Shown here piece by piece: positions 52,701 to 64,000 of a stretch of 64,000 bases of DNA (its first letter is position 1; the number at the start of each line of letters is the position of its first letter). Source of the DNA: Scleromitrula shiraiana (Eukaryota > Ascomycota > Leotiomycetes > Helotiales > Sclerotiniaceae); the NCBI GenBank assembly GCA_028455995.1, contig JABELC010000005.1, positions 1-64,000 on the forward strand, read 5' to 3'. A program made the translations under genes and the position numbers. The notes beneath the pieces were generated by a model. The model was not told the DNA's origin. It saw only the letters and a program-made list of their open reading frames with translations, and searched no databases.

Positions 52701-53144
52701 AGTGTTTTCGCAAGAAAATACAGACAATAAAGTGTAACGTAACCCTTTAAATAAGGGCAGGAGATCCACCACGGAGGATGCTAACTATAAGAATGTTAAC
52801 TCTGTAGTTGACGTACAATACATTGTAGGTCGACTACAAAGATAAATCGAGTTATATCCATTCTTGATTTAACGTCGATTTTTTAAAATCTATATGTTCA
52901 AGATTCAAGTGACAAAAAAATAAATTATATAATCACATGGTAGCATTATAAACTTCAATTTTTCTCTAATCTGATATCATTCTATTGAGTTAGATTCTAT
53001 TTGAACTTTACTTTTAACCTAATTAATTGAGCTGGATAGATCCTATCCACTTCGTTGTCTGTCTTTTTTTTTGCGAAAACGCTCTATTCGCAATACTGAC
53101 CATCTCGAGCGAAAAGTCATCATCTTACCTTAGATTCTAATATC
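49727..53144. other. 3.4-kb gene-poor region
   Basis: No gene is supported. Short open frames at 51027-51571, 51605-51865 and their opposite strand (51653-51877, Ser/Pro-rich) overlap one another without family signals. An AGATCT triplet repeat (TCTAGAAGATCTAGAAGATCTA) sits at about 50393-50414. An identical 14-bp string, ATCAGTGTAGACTA, is repeated in tandem near 50700-50727. AT-rich sequence precedes the gene at 53145. Confidence 0.5.
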
Positions 53145-54074
53145 ATGAAGTGGCACAGAGAGGACTATACTGGGTTCCTCAAACATTATGATTCATTTAT
53201 GGTTCGGATGAAAATCCACGAGTTGACAGCTGGTACCATACAAGTAACGATGGTGCTCGATACGCCAGGATTAAGTGAGTCAGATCGCCACATGCTCACC
53301 TATAAGATCTTTAAGGATGAGAAGAGCGTCACAATCGGCAGTGATTCCATCATTGTGTGCTCCGAGATCTTTGCGGAGCGTTTCGAACTCTATGCCGGAT
53401 ACCACCAGCTCGATGAGATGGTAGGATGGGTCAGGGCAAACTATGCATCGATCAAAAAGTTTCGGGACAAGATGCGTAGTATTATGGATAAGATTGATTA
53501 CACAGTCACGGTGTGTACCAGACGCTCCTTCGCTCGCATAGGCTCGGCTCGAACTTGGATAAATTATATTTGTCATCCACTAATCAAGAAGGGGATTTTA
53601 CTATGGAAGGATGGAACCCCATATTTTCAGTACAATGATCGTCCGACGAACCTTGCGAAAATCACGATAGAAGCGACACGAAAGAAAACGCGCATTGAAA
53701 AGAATGCCGATAGATACGCCAAGAAATTCGGCGACGAAGGATATCGAATGAGAAAATGGTGTGTTCAATACGCAGAAAAATATCCACTACCCGAAGCTCC
53801 CGATTACTCACATCTCAATGAACCGCCACGAGAAGACGAATATGAATCTGATCATCATAGAGGCCAAGCTACGTCCACCGAACCCCTCACTGAAGAAAAC
53901 ATGAAACGAATGATGCAAAGACGACACAAACATTCTGTATCCTCTGAACGGCGCGCGCCTTCTTCCATTGGGAGTTGGGCAACTGCAACTAGCCCATCGA
54001 GTTCAAGTAGAAGAAGCGGAGGCGGAAGCGGAAGCTCCTATAGGAGTTCTCTTGATAGCTCCTATAGTGACTAG
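53145..54074 (+). CDS. Uncharacterised protein with Ser-rich C-terminus
   Basis: The intronless frame encodes 309 residues with no signal peptide or membrane helix. The first 100 residues alternate charged and hydrophobic patches (YDSFMVRMKIHELTAG, VTIGSDSIIVCSEIF). The middle is strongly basic and helical (KKTRIEKNADRYAKKFGDEGY, RMRKWCVQYAEKYPLPE). The last 80 residues are Arg/His then Ser/Gly-rich (MMQRRHKHSVSSERR, SSSRRSGGGSGSSYRSS). The length, continuous frame and clean ATG context (ATATCATGAAG) support a real gene. I know no family for it; a lineage-restricted nuclear or effector-like protein is only speculation. Its neighbours are more than 700 bp away on both sides. Confidence 0.6.
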   Translation: MKWHREDYTGFLKHYDSFMVRMKIHELTAGTIQVTMVLDTPGLSESDRHMLTYKIFKDEKSVTIGSDSIIVCSEIFAERFELYAGYHQLDEMVGWVRANYASIKKFRDKMRSIMDKIDYTVTVCTRRSFARIGSARTWINYICHPLIKKGILLWKDGTPYFQYNDRPTNLAKITIEATRKKTRIEKNADRYAKKFGDEGYRMRKWCVQYAEKYPLPEAPDYSHLNEPPREDEYESDHHRGQATSTEPLTEENMKRMMQRRHKHSVSSERRAPSSIGSWATATSPSSSSRRSGGGSGSSYRSSLDSSYSD

Positions 54075-54929
54075 CTATATATAGACAGATATACGACACA
54101 CCTTATTGATAGTTCTTCTTTAGCTTCCTCGGATGATACAAGTAATTCCAAGAATGCGGTTTATGATATTGGTAATTTGTACATGGTTCAAACTTAGACA
54201 ACACAGGAGTTCATTGGGCGAGATGGGCGCATAGGAAAATATAGAAAATTCATGGATTAATGGTCTCGAGGAACCATTGGTGTGGGTGAAAGCTGGTCTG
54301 GCGTTTTTTTTTTACCTTTTTCTTTATATAGTTCAAATAATGTACCTTGTTCGTAGATAGTTTTAGGCTCAGGGCAGAACAGGACGAGGACTGTTGAAGT
54401 TCTGATCATCAACGTAGTTAATGTACGACCATATTTGAAATTATGAATATATGAACTCCAAACAGGTTCTCAAACAGATTGGCAAGAGTAACGTTTGTAT
54501 ATCCATAACTCAAACAAATATTCAAAAGTTCATGAGCATCCATAGTATGGCTTTGAACAGACATCCAGAGATGAATTAACATGTAGATTTGCTAATTCAC
54601 AAATCAATGCATAACGCAAATTCAAAGATATTTAATTTTTCATCGTTGAATTAGATAATATCAAAATCTCGTATAACAAAAGAGTGGCGCTCACATTCAA
54701 TATAACAAAAGAATAGGAGAGTACTATCCCAATTGTTCCACGCCAATAACCCCACGAAATCGCATTGAACTCTCATTCATCTTGACAGAAACCTACGCGG
54801 GTACTATAACTCCCTGACAATCCATCGCCATTCCTTTTATTTGCCGGTATGCCTTTCATTCATTTATTCATCCATTCATCCATTCATCCAAATCATATAT
54901 TCTGTTCCCCTGTAATGTCCATTGTTCTT
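54075..54929. other. Intergenic 3' region
   Basis: AT-rich spacer between convergent genes. A run of CATTCATCCATTCATCC occurs near 54858-54890. No gene is supported. Confidence 0.5.
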
Positions 54930-55668
54930 TTAAGAAACAAAGATAATTTCGGTGACACCACCATCACCCCAGATTCCCACAACACTCATGGCGAAAGCCA
55001 AACCAGCGACCACAGTCCTAACAACTTGTCTCTTGATTTCTCCCTCCATCTCTCCCCTCACCTCCTCCCCATTATATCTTTCCCTCTCTGACTCCTCTTC
55101 TCCACTGCTTCCCATTCCCTCACTATGGCTATCTCCAAGAACCTCGTAACTCGCATCCATTTGTCTCTTCTTTCCCTTATCTTTAGTGATGCGCCTTGAC
55201 GCAGATGTAGATGTGGTGCTTATAGACAGAGGAATGAGTTGATCGACTAAAGAACTAGATGCGGCGAATAAAGAAGTCCAAATGAGATAAGGGTGTTTTT
55301 GACCACGAGGAGAGAGGTAAAAGGCAAATAGAAAGGCCCATGTTGAGACTCCAGCTAGAGACCGAACATGGGTTCTTGTAACGCTCGCGAGAGAATGGTA
55401 GGATTGAGAGGCGAGGGTGGCGGAAGGGAGTTCAAGCAGGGCGGGGATCGTGAGGGTACTGAGAGAATACGATACACCCTTTCAATCATTATTAGTCGCC
55501 AAGTCCAATACGCAACATGTATATTAATGGCATATTAGGAGATTATGGGAGCGAATGAATCGAGGGGTAGCGGGGTGATGGTGCAGGTGCAGGTGTGCAA
55601 CTTACAGTGAGTAATCCCAATGAGATAGAGCCAACGAACTTCAACGTTGATACAGTTCTTGTAGACAT
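54930..55668 (-). CDS. atg33: Atg33-like mitophagy protein
   Basis: Two exons (55668-55606 and 55478-54930), separated by a 127-bp intron that starts GTAAGT, encode 203 residues, the typical size of the Atg33 family. The splice joins KFVGSISLGLLT to GVSYSLSTLTIPALLELPSA, the signature N-terminus of this family. Four hydrophobic helices are visible: about 8-38, 64-80, 86-108 and 173-192. A charged, acidic loop lies between the third and fourth (SEGMGSSGEEESERER). In yeast Atg33 is an outer-mitochondrial-membrane protein needed for efficient mitophagy in stationary phase; the same location and role are inferred here. The first exon is only 21 codons, which explains why the gene is easily missed. 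Confidence 0.82.
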
Positions 55669-56172
55669 CTTGACAATCAATCGATGTTTCCTTCTCAGAA
55701 TTATTGATTGTCAGCTCAAGAGCTCAAGTAAATTGACGTCGTTCAATACACAAAGAAGATGAGGAAAAAAGACAAGCAAAGTAATGGGATGGATGAGCTT
55801 GGTAATGAAATTCGTTTGACAGGATAGGGTGGGGAAATGCTTAGGATTGCCCTTGACTGAATCCGTGTTAGCTTAGTTAGTGGTAATAGCCGCGGGCTAG
55901 CCATACGCTATTGTGCCTTAACTTGTGCCTGATTAGAATTAATCAAGATAACCAAGGTGCCGAGGTACAATTTCCCCGGATTTAAATACTTATCAACCAA
56001 CATACTTCTTTTTATGTACACACCAAGTAAGATTTCTTGTGAGACCTCCTACGAACTGTGCCGCTGATCAACTATTGTTGATTTGGTTATATTGATCAAA
56101 GAGCAATTGGAAAAGCATAATTCTCTTTCCACCTCGTATCCGCATCATTGATCATATTTACAAGTTATAGAT
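55669..56172. promoter_or_regulatory. Shared promoter of Atg33-like and dienoyl-CoA reductase genes
   Basis: The 504-bp spacer lies between two divergent start codons, so both promoters must be here. No known response element is seen; it holds no gene. Confidence 0.6.
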
Positions 56173-57327
56173 ATGGCTTCCATTCCTCGATCAGAATATC
56201 TATCCAATGTCTGGAAAGATGGAATCTTTGGTACGACATTCTAACCCACCACCATCTCTAGCTTATATCATTGATAACTTACTGATACTACACCCATTTA
56301 ATAGACAACAAAGTCGTGTTCTGTACTGGCGGAGCAGGTACAATATGTTCAGCTCAAGTCCGAGCCATGGTTCATCTGGGAGCAAATGCTTGTATAATTG
56401 GACGAAATCCTTCCAAAACCGAAACCATGGCAAAATCCATCGAGACCGCACGCCCGGGATCTAAAGTAATTGGAATTGGCAATGTGGATGTGAGGAGTAT
56501 ACAAAGTCTAGAGAGTGCAGTAGAGATATGTGTGAAGGAATTAGGAGGCATTGATTTCGTTATGTATGGGTTCCCCTTTTCCAGCTTTTTTGGTTTGCTC
56601 AAAACATAGTTATCTCTCATAAAATACTAATGCTAATGTATCTATAGTGCTGGAGCAGCAGGAAATTTCCTCTCGCCATTCTCAGGATTATCATCAAATG
56701 CATTCCGAACCGTTATGGAAATCGACACATTAGGATCCTTCAATACGCTCAAAGCGACTCTCCCATGCCTCATAAAATCCGCCAAAGCCCACCCCAACTC
56801 CCCATCTAATCCCTCCACCGGCGGACGAATCATATTCATATCTGCTACATTTCATTTCACTGGTGTGCCATTGCAAGGGCATGCTGCTGCGGCTAAAGCG
56901 GGCGTGGATGCTATTTCTGCAACTGCTGCTTTGGAGTTTGGTCCGAAGGGTATAACGAGTAATGTTATCACACCAGGACCGATAGAAGGAACGGAGGGTA
57001 TGGCTAGGTTGGGGGATAAGGAGACTGAGAGTACAGGGGAGGCTCAGAACCGGAACCCGTTGGGAAGATACGGTACCGTTAAGGAAATCGCGGATGGAAC
57101 AGTTTATCTATTCAGTGACGCAGGAAGTTATGTTAATGGAGAAGTTCTGGTCATTGATGGTGGGGATTGTAAGTTGTCTCTCTTTTATTCTTTGCTTGGG
57201 TTTGGTTGTGTCATGATTAATAATATCGAGAATAGGGAGATGTCCAAGTGCTATAGCTGGCAATAAGAAATATCCCCAGTACCTGTTGGATGATTCATAC
57301 GTTCGAAAGAAGGAGTCGAAGTTGTAA
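56173..57327 (+). CDS. sps19: Peroxisomal 2,4-dienoyl-CoA reductase (SDR)
   Basis: Four exons (56173-56230, 56305-56563, 56648-57168, 57236-57327) with introns of 74, 84 and 67 bp give 309 residues. The protein is a short-chain dehydrogenase. The NADPH-binding turn is VVFCTGGAGTICSAQVRAM, followed by IIGRN, DVRS and IAGAAGNFLSPFSGLS. The usual Tyr-x3-Lys is replaced by the form found in 2,4-dienoyl-CoA reductases, with Ser in IFISATFHFTG and Lys in GHAAAAKAGVD. The last exon, only 92 bp, ends in Ser-Lys-Leu-stop, a perfect PTS1 peroxisomal import signal. The enzyme removes the 4-enoyl double bond during beta-oxidation of unsaturated fatty acids. It is divergent from the Atg33-like gene. Confidence 0.9.
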
Positions 57328-58083
57328 ACTTTGTACATCAGATACATCGTTAGATATAACATAGAGGTTGATAGTCATCATCCATAGGAGCAACGAAATG
57401 CTTCCCTTGCTTTCCTAATAGATCCACTATATTTCAAGAATTTGATTTTCATATTCGAAACGGGCACCAAAAATATAAAGATTATTATAAAGGATTGTTT
57501 TGAATTAACTTTTTAAAATAATTTTTATATTTTGAGTTTGTTAAAAGTGTACATATAAATAATTTATATTTGAAATTATATATCATAGGAATCCAACTAA
57601 ATTCAATGAATACTCAATTTATTCTAAATTTTTATTTAAAATATATAATAAGACCGGTTTTCTATGTGGGCCGCGTGACGGGATAATATGATCAGCAAGT
57701 TTGCTGGTGAGAATTATAAATTTCAAACCCAATTGGAATAACGAACTGCAAACATCTGGAGGTAGATCTCTACCAAATACATGTAAGTGCACCAATCAAA
57801 CCAGCAAGATTTAGAAACTTTTGTAACACTACAACTACCTAAGTGCCTACTTATGCAAACGCTAACAACACTCAAACAGCAACTACAAATGTACTTACCG
57901 TATAGCAAACTCTTTGTCTCTAGAGCCGTCCATTATTCCAATCCACAAAATATCTACGCTCCCATGCATATAAGAGTATTTACAACTTAATTTCACCCAC
58001 CAACCTCACTTCATTGCTTGATCCTCATATGTTCATCCACTTCCCTACTCTTCCCATCTCCACCTTCGCCTTTGTTTGTCGTC
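57328..58083. other. AT-rich convergent spacer
   Basis: The part from about 57440 to 57660 is very AT-rich, with AATTTTTATATTTTGAG-like runs. No gene, RNA gene or element can be supported. Confidence 0.5.
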
Positions 58084-60827
58084 CTACCAATATATACCAC
58101 CCAAGATTTCCCAGCACCACTCAGCTACTGGATCTCTCCCAGCCTTCAGATCCCTAATCCAATCCAACATAAGGTCGACAGTCTCCCCAACCCCCTGCTC
58201 CCATCGTTCCCCACAGAAATTTTCACAAATTTCTTTTAGCATTGCATTGTGTTTTGTGAGGTGAATGATCAATAAAATGCCGAGAAAATTTTGTGACCAA
58301 CAAAAGAGATAGGGGATTAGACGTTTGCGTTTGCTGGGTGGTGATAGGAGTAATGGCCAATCAAGGCACGACTAATTGTGTTAGTGAATAGCTTGAAAGT
58401 GAAACAAGGCGTAAAAAGAGAATATAGACCATACCTTCAAACACTCCGCTGCACTCTCCGCATCCTCCTTCGTCATCTGTTCGGGAAAATGCAGGGCTTT
58501 GTAAACAAACGGTCGATAAACCATATACTTGGCATAATAATATCTTGTCCTTAACAATGCAACCTGAATATCATAAACGTAAGGATAAAGAACTGGTTCA
58601 GTATCAAGATCTGTCGAGAAGAGGGGAATGGGGATAGGCGAATGTAGAGAAGGATCGAGTTGTGGAGTTTGCAGAGTTTGTGGAAAAGATAAATAAGGAA
58701 CGGGACTGGGAAAGCTTGTGGGTTCATCTTCGAGCCATTGAAGCTCGCGTGGGAGGAGTCCTCGCCATGTTGATAGATGGGAGGCAAGCTGGCGAAGGTG
58801 ATTAGCTGAGGGTATACCGATAGGTTCCTCGGTTGAGTGCATGACCGTGTCGGCAATGTTGCTTGATCCTGAAGTTACTAGTCGATCAGTGTGATTAGTT
58901 TCGTATTTGAAATACAAAAGTAGATTATATCAAGAAAGAATCTCACAGTTATTGATATTGCTATGGATGTCCGCACAAATCCTTCTTAATGCCAGCTGAG
59001 AAGCATAATGTTTCTCCCAATGAGATTGTGAGTTGCCTCTATAATCAGCATCACAGAATGGAGCATTGAATGTTGGCAAGCCAACTCTTTCTTGTAGTGA
59101 CAGGAGTCCTGTGAGTGGTAAGTCTAGTTCGAGATGTAAACCACTATACAAATTTCTCTTTTAGCCGATGATTCAACCTATCTAGCGAACGCGTGGAAAA
59201 TTTTCCTTACGTTTCCATAATAGCACAATGCCAATATGCTCGTTTGATCAGATCTCCTTGCGTGGAGTTCCAATCGATTTTATTGCTTATGACTGTTAGT
59301 ATCCTCTACTATCATATGACTTTACAAATGTAAAAGAGTAAACAAAGATATTATTACCACGTGATCAGGACCTGGCATGCCGATGACGCTGATGTCGTTA
59401 ATCTCCAAAAATCCTGTATTTTATCAGTTCTGTTTTATTTCTTGATTTGGATTTTTTTTTCTTCGTTTTTAGAAAATATATTTTACCACATGACGGGAAC
59501 AACATTGGTTGTAGAGACTACTTGTGAGTTAGCAAGAGTCCATCCAGTTGATATAGACAACAACCTACGCGGCCAATGAGAATATTTGGATATTTTCCAG
59601 ATCTGCTTCTGTCATAACAAAACCAATTCGTTTCCTAGCTTCGTTATAGAGATCCAATCCAGGCGGTCTGTATGGTGCTCCTCCTCTGATACCACTTGGT
59701 CGACCATTGTGAGTATCGATGGGACTACCTCTGCTACCCTCGAGAGCTAATTCTCCCAAAGCAAACACCAGTAAAGCAATAACAGATTCCCTATCTCCGT
59801 CAAATCCTTCCGTAACCACTTTCGTAAGAATGTCCGATAGAAAGCTCTGTCGGTCCATGAATGGATAAAGAAAGTTAAATGTATCAAAGTAGGCGCCTGC
59901 AAGCTGTTGCATTATATCATTTGTCAAAGCCGGAAAAGTTATCCGCGCCCCTCCTGCAACCCTACTAGCTTGGGACTGCATTCCTACAAAAGGTCTATCA
60001 CTTAGACCTTCGTCTAGGGACAACCCTGGCTTGCCTTGCTGTATTCGCACTATAAAAGCTGATCCTTCTGCCTGAAAATCCTTCAAATCACCAGCATTTG
60101 ATGGGGAGGCTTGCAGTAGCAGCTGCTGTATTGCAGGCCAATACAAAAACTTGTGAGCTGCAGTTGAGTGTTTGTATACATTGTTCGTTGGATTCATTTG
60201 AGGTTGAGGTGGCAATGAGCTTGAATATAGAGTTGGTTCATCGCTTTCAGTTACACTGAAAGATGGTTGACTAGTGGGCGACACTTGGGGAGGTCCAAAT
60301 CCAGGTCCAAATCCAGACGTTGGTGGTGGTGGTGGTTGCCGGGCCCATAGTCGATCCACTTTCACTTCTAAGCTCTTTAGACGGTCTAAGATCTCCGTCA
60401 ATGTTTTGTCTTTCCTGGAAATGCTCAGTCTGACGGGTTCGGTAAGAGTGTTGAGGTCCCAGATCACCCATATGTGACATCAAGTACCTTTTTTACAGAC
60501 TCTACTTACTTTGTTGGCTGTGGCTCCCTGTAGTTGCATGGAATATCCAGACGCTGGCACAGGCTACATGGTCGTTGCTCATCACATCTCTGCTTCCTTT
60601 GTCGACATGTGTCACAAGCCTTCAATTAGAATAATTAGTCTTCACTGTATAGTGAAATCGAGCGAGCCTTAGTTCGATGGGCGCAAAGACAATGACTGAT
60701 AGTAGTACACTTGGGCAATGTCTTCAAAAAAATCCCAGGAGAGGGTGAATGGACTAACCTGGGCAGCAATTGAGCCTCGTTCTTTTCTTAGTTGTGACCC
60801 AGAGCTGGCTGTAGACATAGAATCCAT
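58084..60827 (-). CDS. Nine-exon Zn2Cys6 fungal transcription factor
   Basis: The exons, all in phase, are 60827-60759, 60619-60510, 60414-59569, 59520-59487, 59413-59358, 59285-59211, 59143-58947, 58877-58435 and 58371-58084, giving 705 residues. The zinc cluster (Cys 25, 28, 35, 41, 44, 51; ACDTCRQRKQRC..CSLCQRLDIPC) is split from the N-terminus by the first intron. A heptad-repeat segment follows (LTEILDRLKSLEVKVDRLW). The fungal-specific domain is rebuilt across tiny exons: LAASLYNQCCSRHV-DFWRLTTSASSACQVLIT-CNKIDWNSTQGDLIKRAYWHCAIMET-GLHLELDLP. The C-terminus is typical (VDLMLDWIRDLKAGRDPVAEWCWEILGGIYW). It should be a nuclear regulator; targets are unknown. Some junctions, especially the 34- and 56-bp exons, were chosen by family resemblance and phase. 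Confidence 0.85.
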
Positions 60828-63800
60828 ATTGATGGTTGCCGCAAGAAGCCACCTCTATATTGGTCCAATGAGAATCAGAGACGATTGAAGTGGTGGTACT
60901 GTAAGCCGATTGTTCGTGATTCCAATACCAATTCGGTTTGATATATTTTCAACGCGATTTCGCCTTACTGCTTCAAAAACTATTGCAAACTCCAAATAAT
61001 GAGCAAACTCTGTTCCCAATGATGCTATTGCTTGGTTGGGTTAGGTTGACACCTGTGTCAGCACAGGATACACATTGGCGCGAGCAGAGAAAATCGCTCA
61101 GCTTGGATCTCTTGGGATATGGCTTGTTGAATAAATGTCTGATCTTGGCGATGCGTAAGGCAATATAGTCTTCTCTTTGATGTGTAATCAGAAATTTCAA
61201 TAATCGCGACGACTTATTGATTGCATAGCAGACAGTTTGGGATAGTTGACATGTTGGAATGCATTGATGCATGAATTGAAAATGTCTTAAAGGAGGTTTG
61301 ATGGAAATCCCTCCGTCATATAGGATTGGTAGTGATGGCGAATGATACGATTGATGAATAGGAAGCGGACAGAGCTCCGGGTCCGCGCCATGGTAGTAGC
61401 TTCCAATCCAACTTCATTTTTTAGAAAGCCCAAACCTTACTTTAGTATTTGCGTTGTATATTCGTACTCAAATTCAAAGAACTTTTTTGGTGATATATCC
61501 ATGAATATGTAGGGACTTGAATAAAGGTAGATATATTATAACCTACCTATCATTGATCCTTACATCAATCCTCGCCTCAGAAGAAAATGGATGTTTTGAT
61601 AGGTACGAGTAAAGTACTTTCGTATTTATTAGATATTATTAAGGTATCCCTATGTGGAGCTCAATCTGGCGATCTATTAGTCTAGCTATAGACCTACGCT
61701 AATTGGCGCAGCTCATTAGTGTCTACATATGTGTGATTTGTGAGGCACTGAGGAGTGGCGACATTATAATATTAGTTTGATTCTTAGCTACGGAGGTACA
61801 GACCCTTTAATTTTGTCACTGCCTTTTGTAATAGGTAGGTTGTTGACGCCATTAGCAGCTTGTGCTAACCACTAATTTCATTAGTGAAACTTCACCCCTC
61901 TTCGTTTCGTCAACACATATGTACATAGTTCTATATCATATTAGCGACGATGATGTTATTAATTCCTGGTGATTCGGAGGACGAGCGACTTCCCCGATAC
62001 TAAGTTGCGTTGATACGTAGTATGGAGATAAGGTATGAAGCTATGGCATCATCACTAAACAAGCAGTGTAAGTAGCTTGCGGATAAGCCCATGGCTACAC
62101 AGCATCGCAATACAGCTCACCTTTTTTGGGGTTCACTGTATTTTTCTTGTTACAAAGATCCATGTTGTTTTATGTACATGTTTGTGTAACAATGGCAAAT
62201 GCGGAGGTATATCCATGTGTCACTCTCGAATCGAAATGCCATTACATTAAAATCGATATCTCAATCCAACGGAGAAGCCTCCGCTACCTACCCCTCGCAT
62301 GATAAGTGGCCAGATAGCAATAGATAGCATGTTTATGGAATGGCATGCTTGGGTGTTAATTCATTGGTCTAGGCTACTTTCAGGGTTCTCTCTGCAGCCA
62401 TGTAGCTGTACAGAGGTTGAAAACGAATCATCTTGAAGTGCAAACCGATCGATTTTTCCTAAGTACAGCCGTCTTTCAGTACTTTTTTGTGTAGACTCCC
62501 CCTACCAATGATCTATACGGCACGGTGCAGAACCAATATCCAATGATTTTTCTCGGAAAGGACTCAAAATGCCTCATGACTGTACGATAAATCTAACCGT
62601 TGCTGAGTCAAGTTTCAAAGCTACACGAAGGGCTGAACAGATATTGACTGATTTGATTGAACAATGAAAGCAGTCATTGAAAAGACCAGGAGACGTTTAT
62701 AATTATGCCGCAGATGTTTGGACAGTCTGCGTAATTGAACAGGTTAATACCACCTAGATAGTACCAAACGTTGATAGTTCAACGATCCCTTGTCTGATAG
62801 GTATCTTGTGGAAAAGTAGATATTGAACACATTTCACTTAGTTTATCGATTCTCATGTTCTAAACAATGTTTGACACTTGATCTATGTTCATATGTCAAC
62901 TTCAAGCAGGTCTGAACCGGAACATTTTCGACCAAACATCGTAATCTCCGGCCCGAGAATGTGTATTCTAAATCAATATTAAACACAAAATCTGTGACAC
63001 CATTCCTCGAACGCAGGCAGTACTTGATCAAATCATGCAGTAATACCAATGATACGTCATGTCAAGCATGTCAAACAATTGGCAACCTTATATTTTGGGG
63101 GTTCTACATTTCCTAGAATCCGTCCAGTAAGTTTTCATTTACCACCCACCAATTTCATATCAGAATTAGGCGTTCAACAATTTAGTAGATATATAACGCA
63201 TTCAATCAAGATTATGATTTAAGGGAACATGATGTATCAGATAGAAGCTGATGCTCGAGTTTTTTTTTTATCAAAAGAAGGGATATCCTTTACTAATGTG
63301 GTGTACGATTTGTTACAAAAGATCGACAGAGTAGTGCTCTTCTTTTTATATCTAGAAGACCATTGCGAAATTGTATTTTATACCCGCGACTACCGTGCTC
63401 AAATGTGCACAGTTTCACTCAAATGTGTACGGCCTCTCCTCGTGAGCGTAGTAGTCGCACGAGTATGGTGACAACTCATCTCCTCAAGTTGACCCTGGAG
63501 TTGTTCAGTGGGAGCCAAGAACATGAGAATGCCATCACAGAAGTATCTCGTGGGCGAATCCCACCAGAGTTTCACTTATTTAAATTCAGAGTTTTCAGTT
63601 TCGCCGGGCAACCCCCAAGAATATCCATTATCTACTGTATTTCATCCCATTCATCTTAACAATGCATACAACAAGTCAATTGCTCTAATTGAACTGAGAA
63701 GAAGAATTCTGCCGAATATGTATGCCAAACTCCATTCCGCAGCAACTGTACTATTGCCGTTTACTCTGGAAGCTCCGATTTTAAGTTTTGAATGAACAAC

Positions 63801-64000
63801 GTGGGTTCTTACTTCATATCTACCAACGACTTAGTTGTTTTCTCGCATAGACAATGACATAGGGCATGACAGTATGAGATATAAGCCCAGGGAACAAAGA
63901 AGAATGGTTATAGTATTACTGATACCACACTACTTCAGGCCCCAGCCCTACATGGCTGTCAATAGATCATCGGTTTGATTGATGAGGCTCTCGGATTAGG
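60828..64000. other. 3.2-kb gene-free window end
   Basis: The left end is the promoter of the nine-exon regulator. The remaining short frames (60938-61168, 62843-63049, 63229-63471, 63508-63795) lack family motifs. The last of these, 95 codons, is the only one that might be part of a gene continuing nearby, but nothing supports it. The phrase CTCAAATGTG recurs at 63397 and 63418. Confidence 0.45.

Noticed and set aside
63508..63795. 95-codon open frame near the window end
   Set aside because: No start context or family motif; listed only as a remote possibility for a gene fragment.
1..64000. CRISPR arrays, operons, ribosome binding sites or prophage
   Set aside because: The gene structure is clearly eukaryotic with spliceosomal introns; the tandem repeats found have no spacer pattern.

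Overview
The window looks like nuclear DNA of a filamentous ascomycete, most likely a leotiomycete close to Botrytis/Sclerotinia. That placement is inferred from gene content and is not proven. Genes carry short introns (about 47-140 bp) with GT..AG ends and CTAAC-like branch sites. Both strands are used, intergenic DNA is long and AT-rich, and there are no operons. The gene set is typical of a plant-associated fungus: L-galactonate dehydratase of the fungal pectin-sugar pathway, a cutinase relic, a WSC-GH128 glucanase, GH76 and GH72 wall enzymes, a fucose lectin, a siderophore transporter and several Zn2Cys6 regulators. Exon coordinates come from reading frames, splice signals and recalled family motifs; no alignment was run.

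Layout. 0-7 kb: AT-rich edge, a broken gene of unknown family (1104-1965), an intact WSC-GH128 protein (3560-4915) and a decayed cutinase (6276-7052). 7-19 kb: Zn2Cys6 regulator, peroxiredoxin-like protein, single-pass membrane protein, membrane-anchored spermidine-synthase-like protein, L-galactonate dehydratase. 20-31 kb: frameshifted GH72-like gene with unusual catalytic positions, carboxylesterase, GH76, and a fucose-specific lectin convergent with GH76. 33-39 kb: tandem DUF7726-like protein, a 2-kb low-complexity block, a Kre9/Knh1-like GPI protein, a ketopantoate-reductase-family enzyme. 39.5-42.3 kb: two neighbouring relics, an aldo-keto reductase carrying a (GAA)20 tract and a Zn2Cys6 factor that has lost its middle. 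42.5-48.3 kb: Cys-rich secreted protein, BIM1/X325-like copper-protein homologue and MFS siderophore transporter, with four perfect ATCTGATAA elements between them. 48.9-54 kb: two uncharacterised proteins around a gene-poor stretch. 54.9-60.8 kb: Atg33-like mitophagy factor, peroxisomal 2,4-dienoyl-CoA reductase ending in SKL, and a nine-exon Zn2Cys6 factor. The last 3.2 kb shows no convincing gene.

The strongest system-level signal is 43-48 kb. ATCWGATAA is the known consensus of fungal GATA iron repressors (SREA/SRE/URBS1 type). Only five perfect copies were found by eye in the window; four lie within 2.1 kb flanking the BIM1-like gene and the siderophore transporter. This suggests a small iron-regulated metal-acquisition locus. 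A second theme is decay: five to six gene relics carry premature stops, frameshifts or internal deletions, several of them at genes for interaction with plant material.
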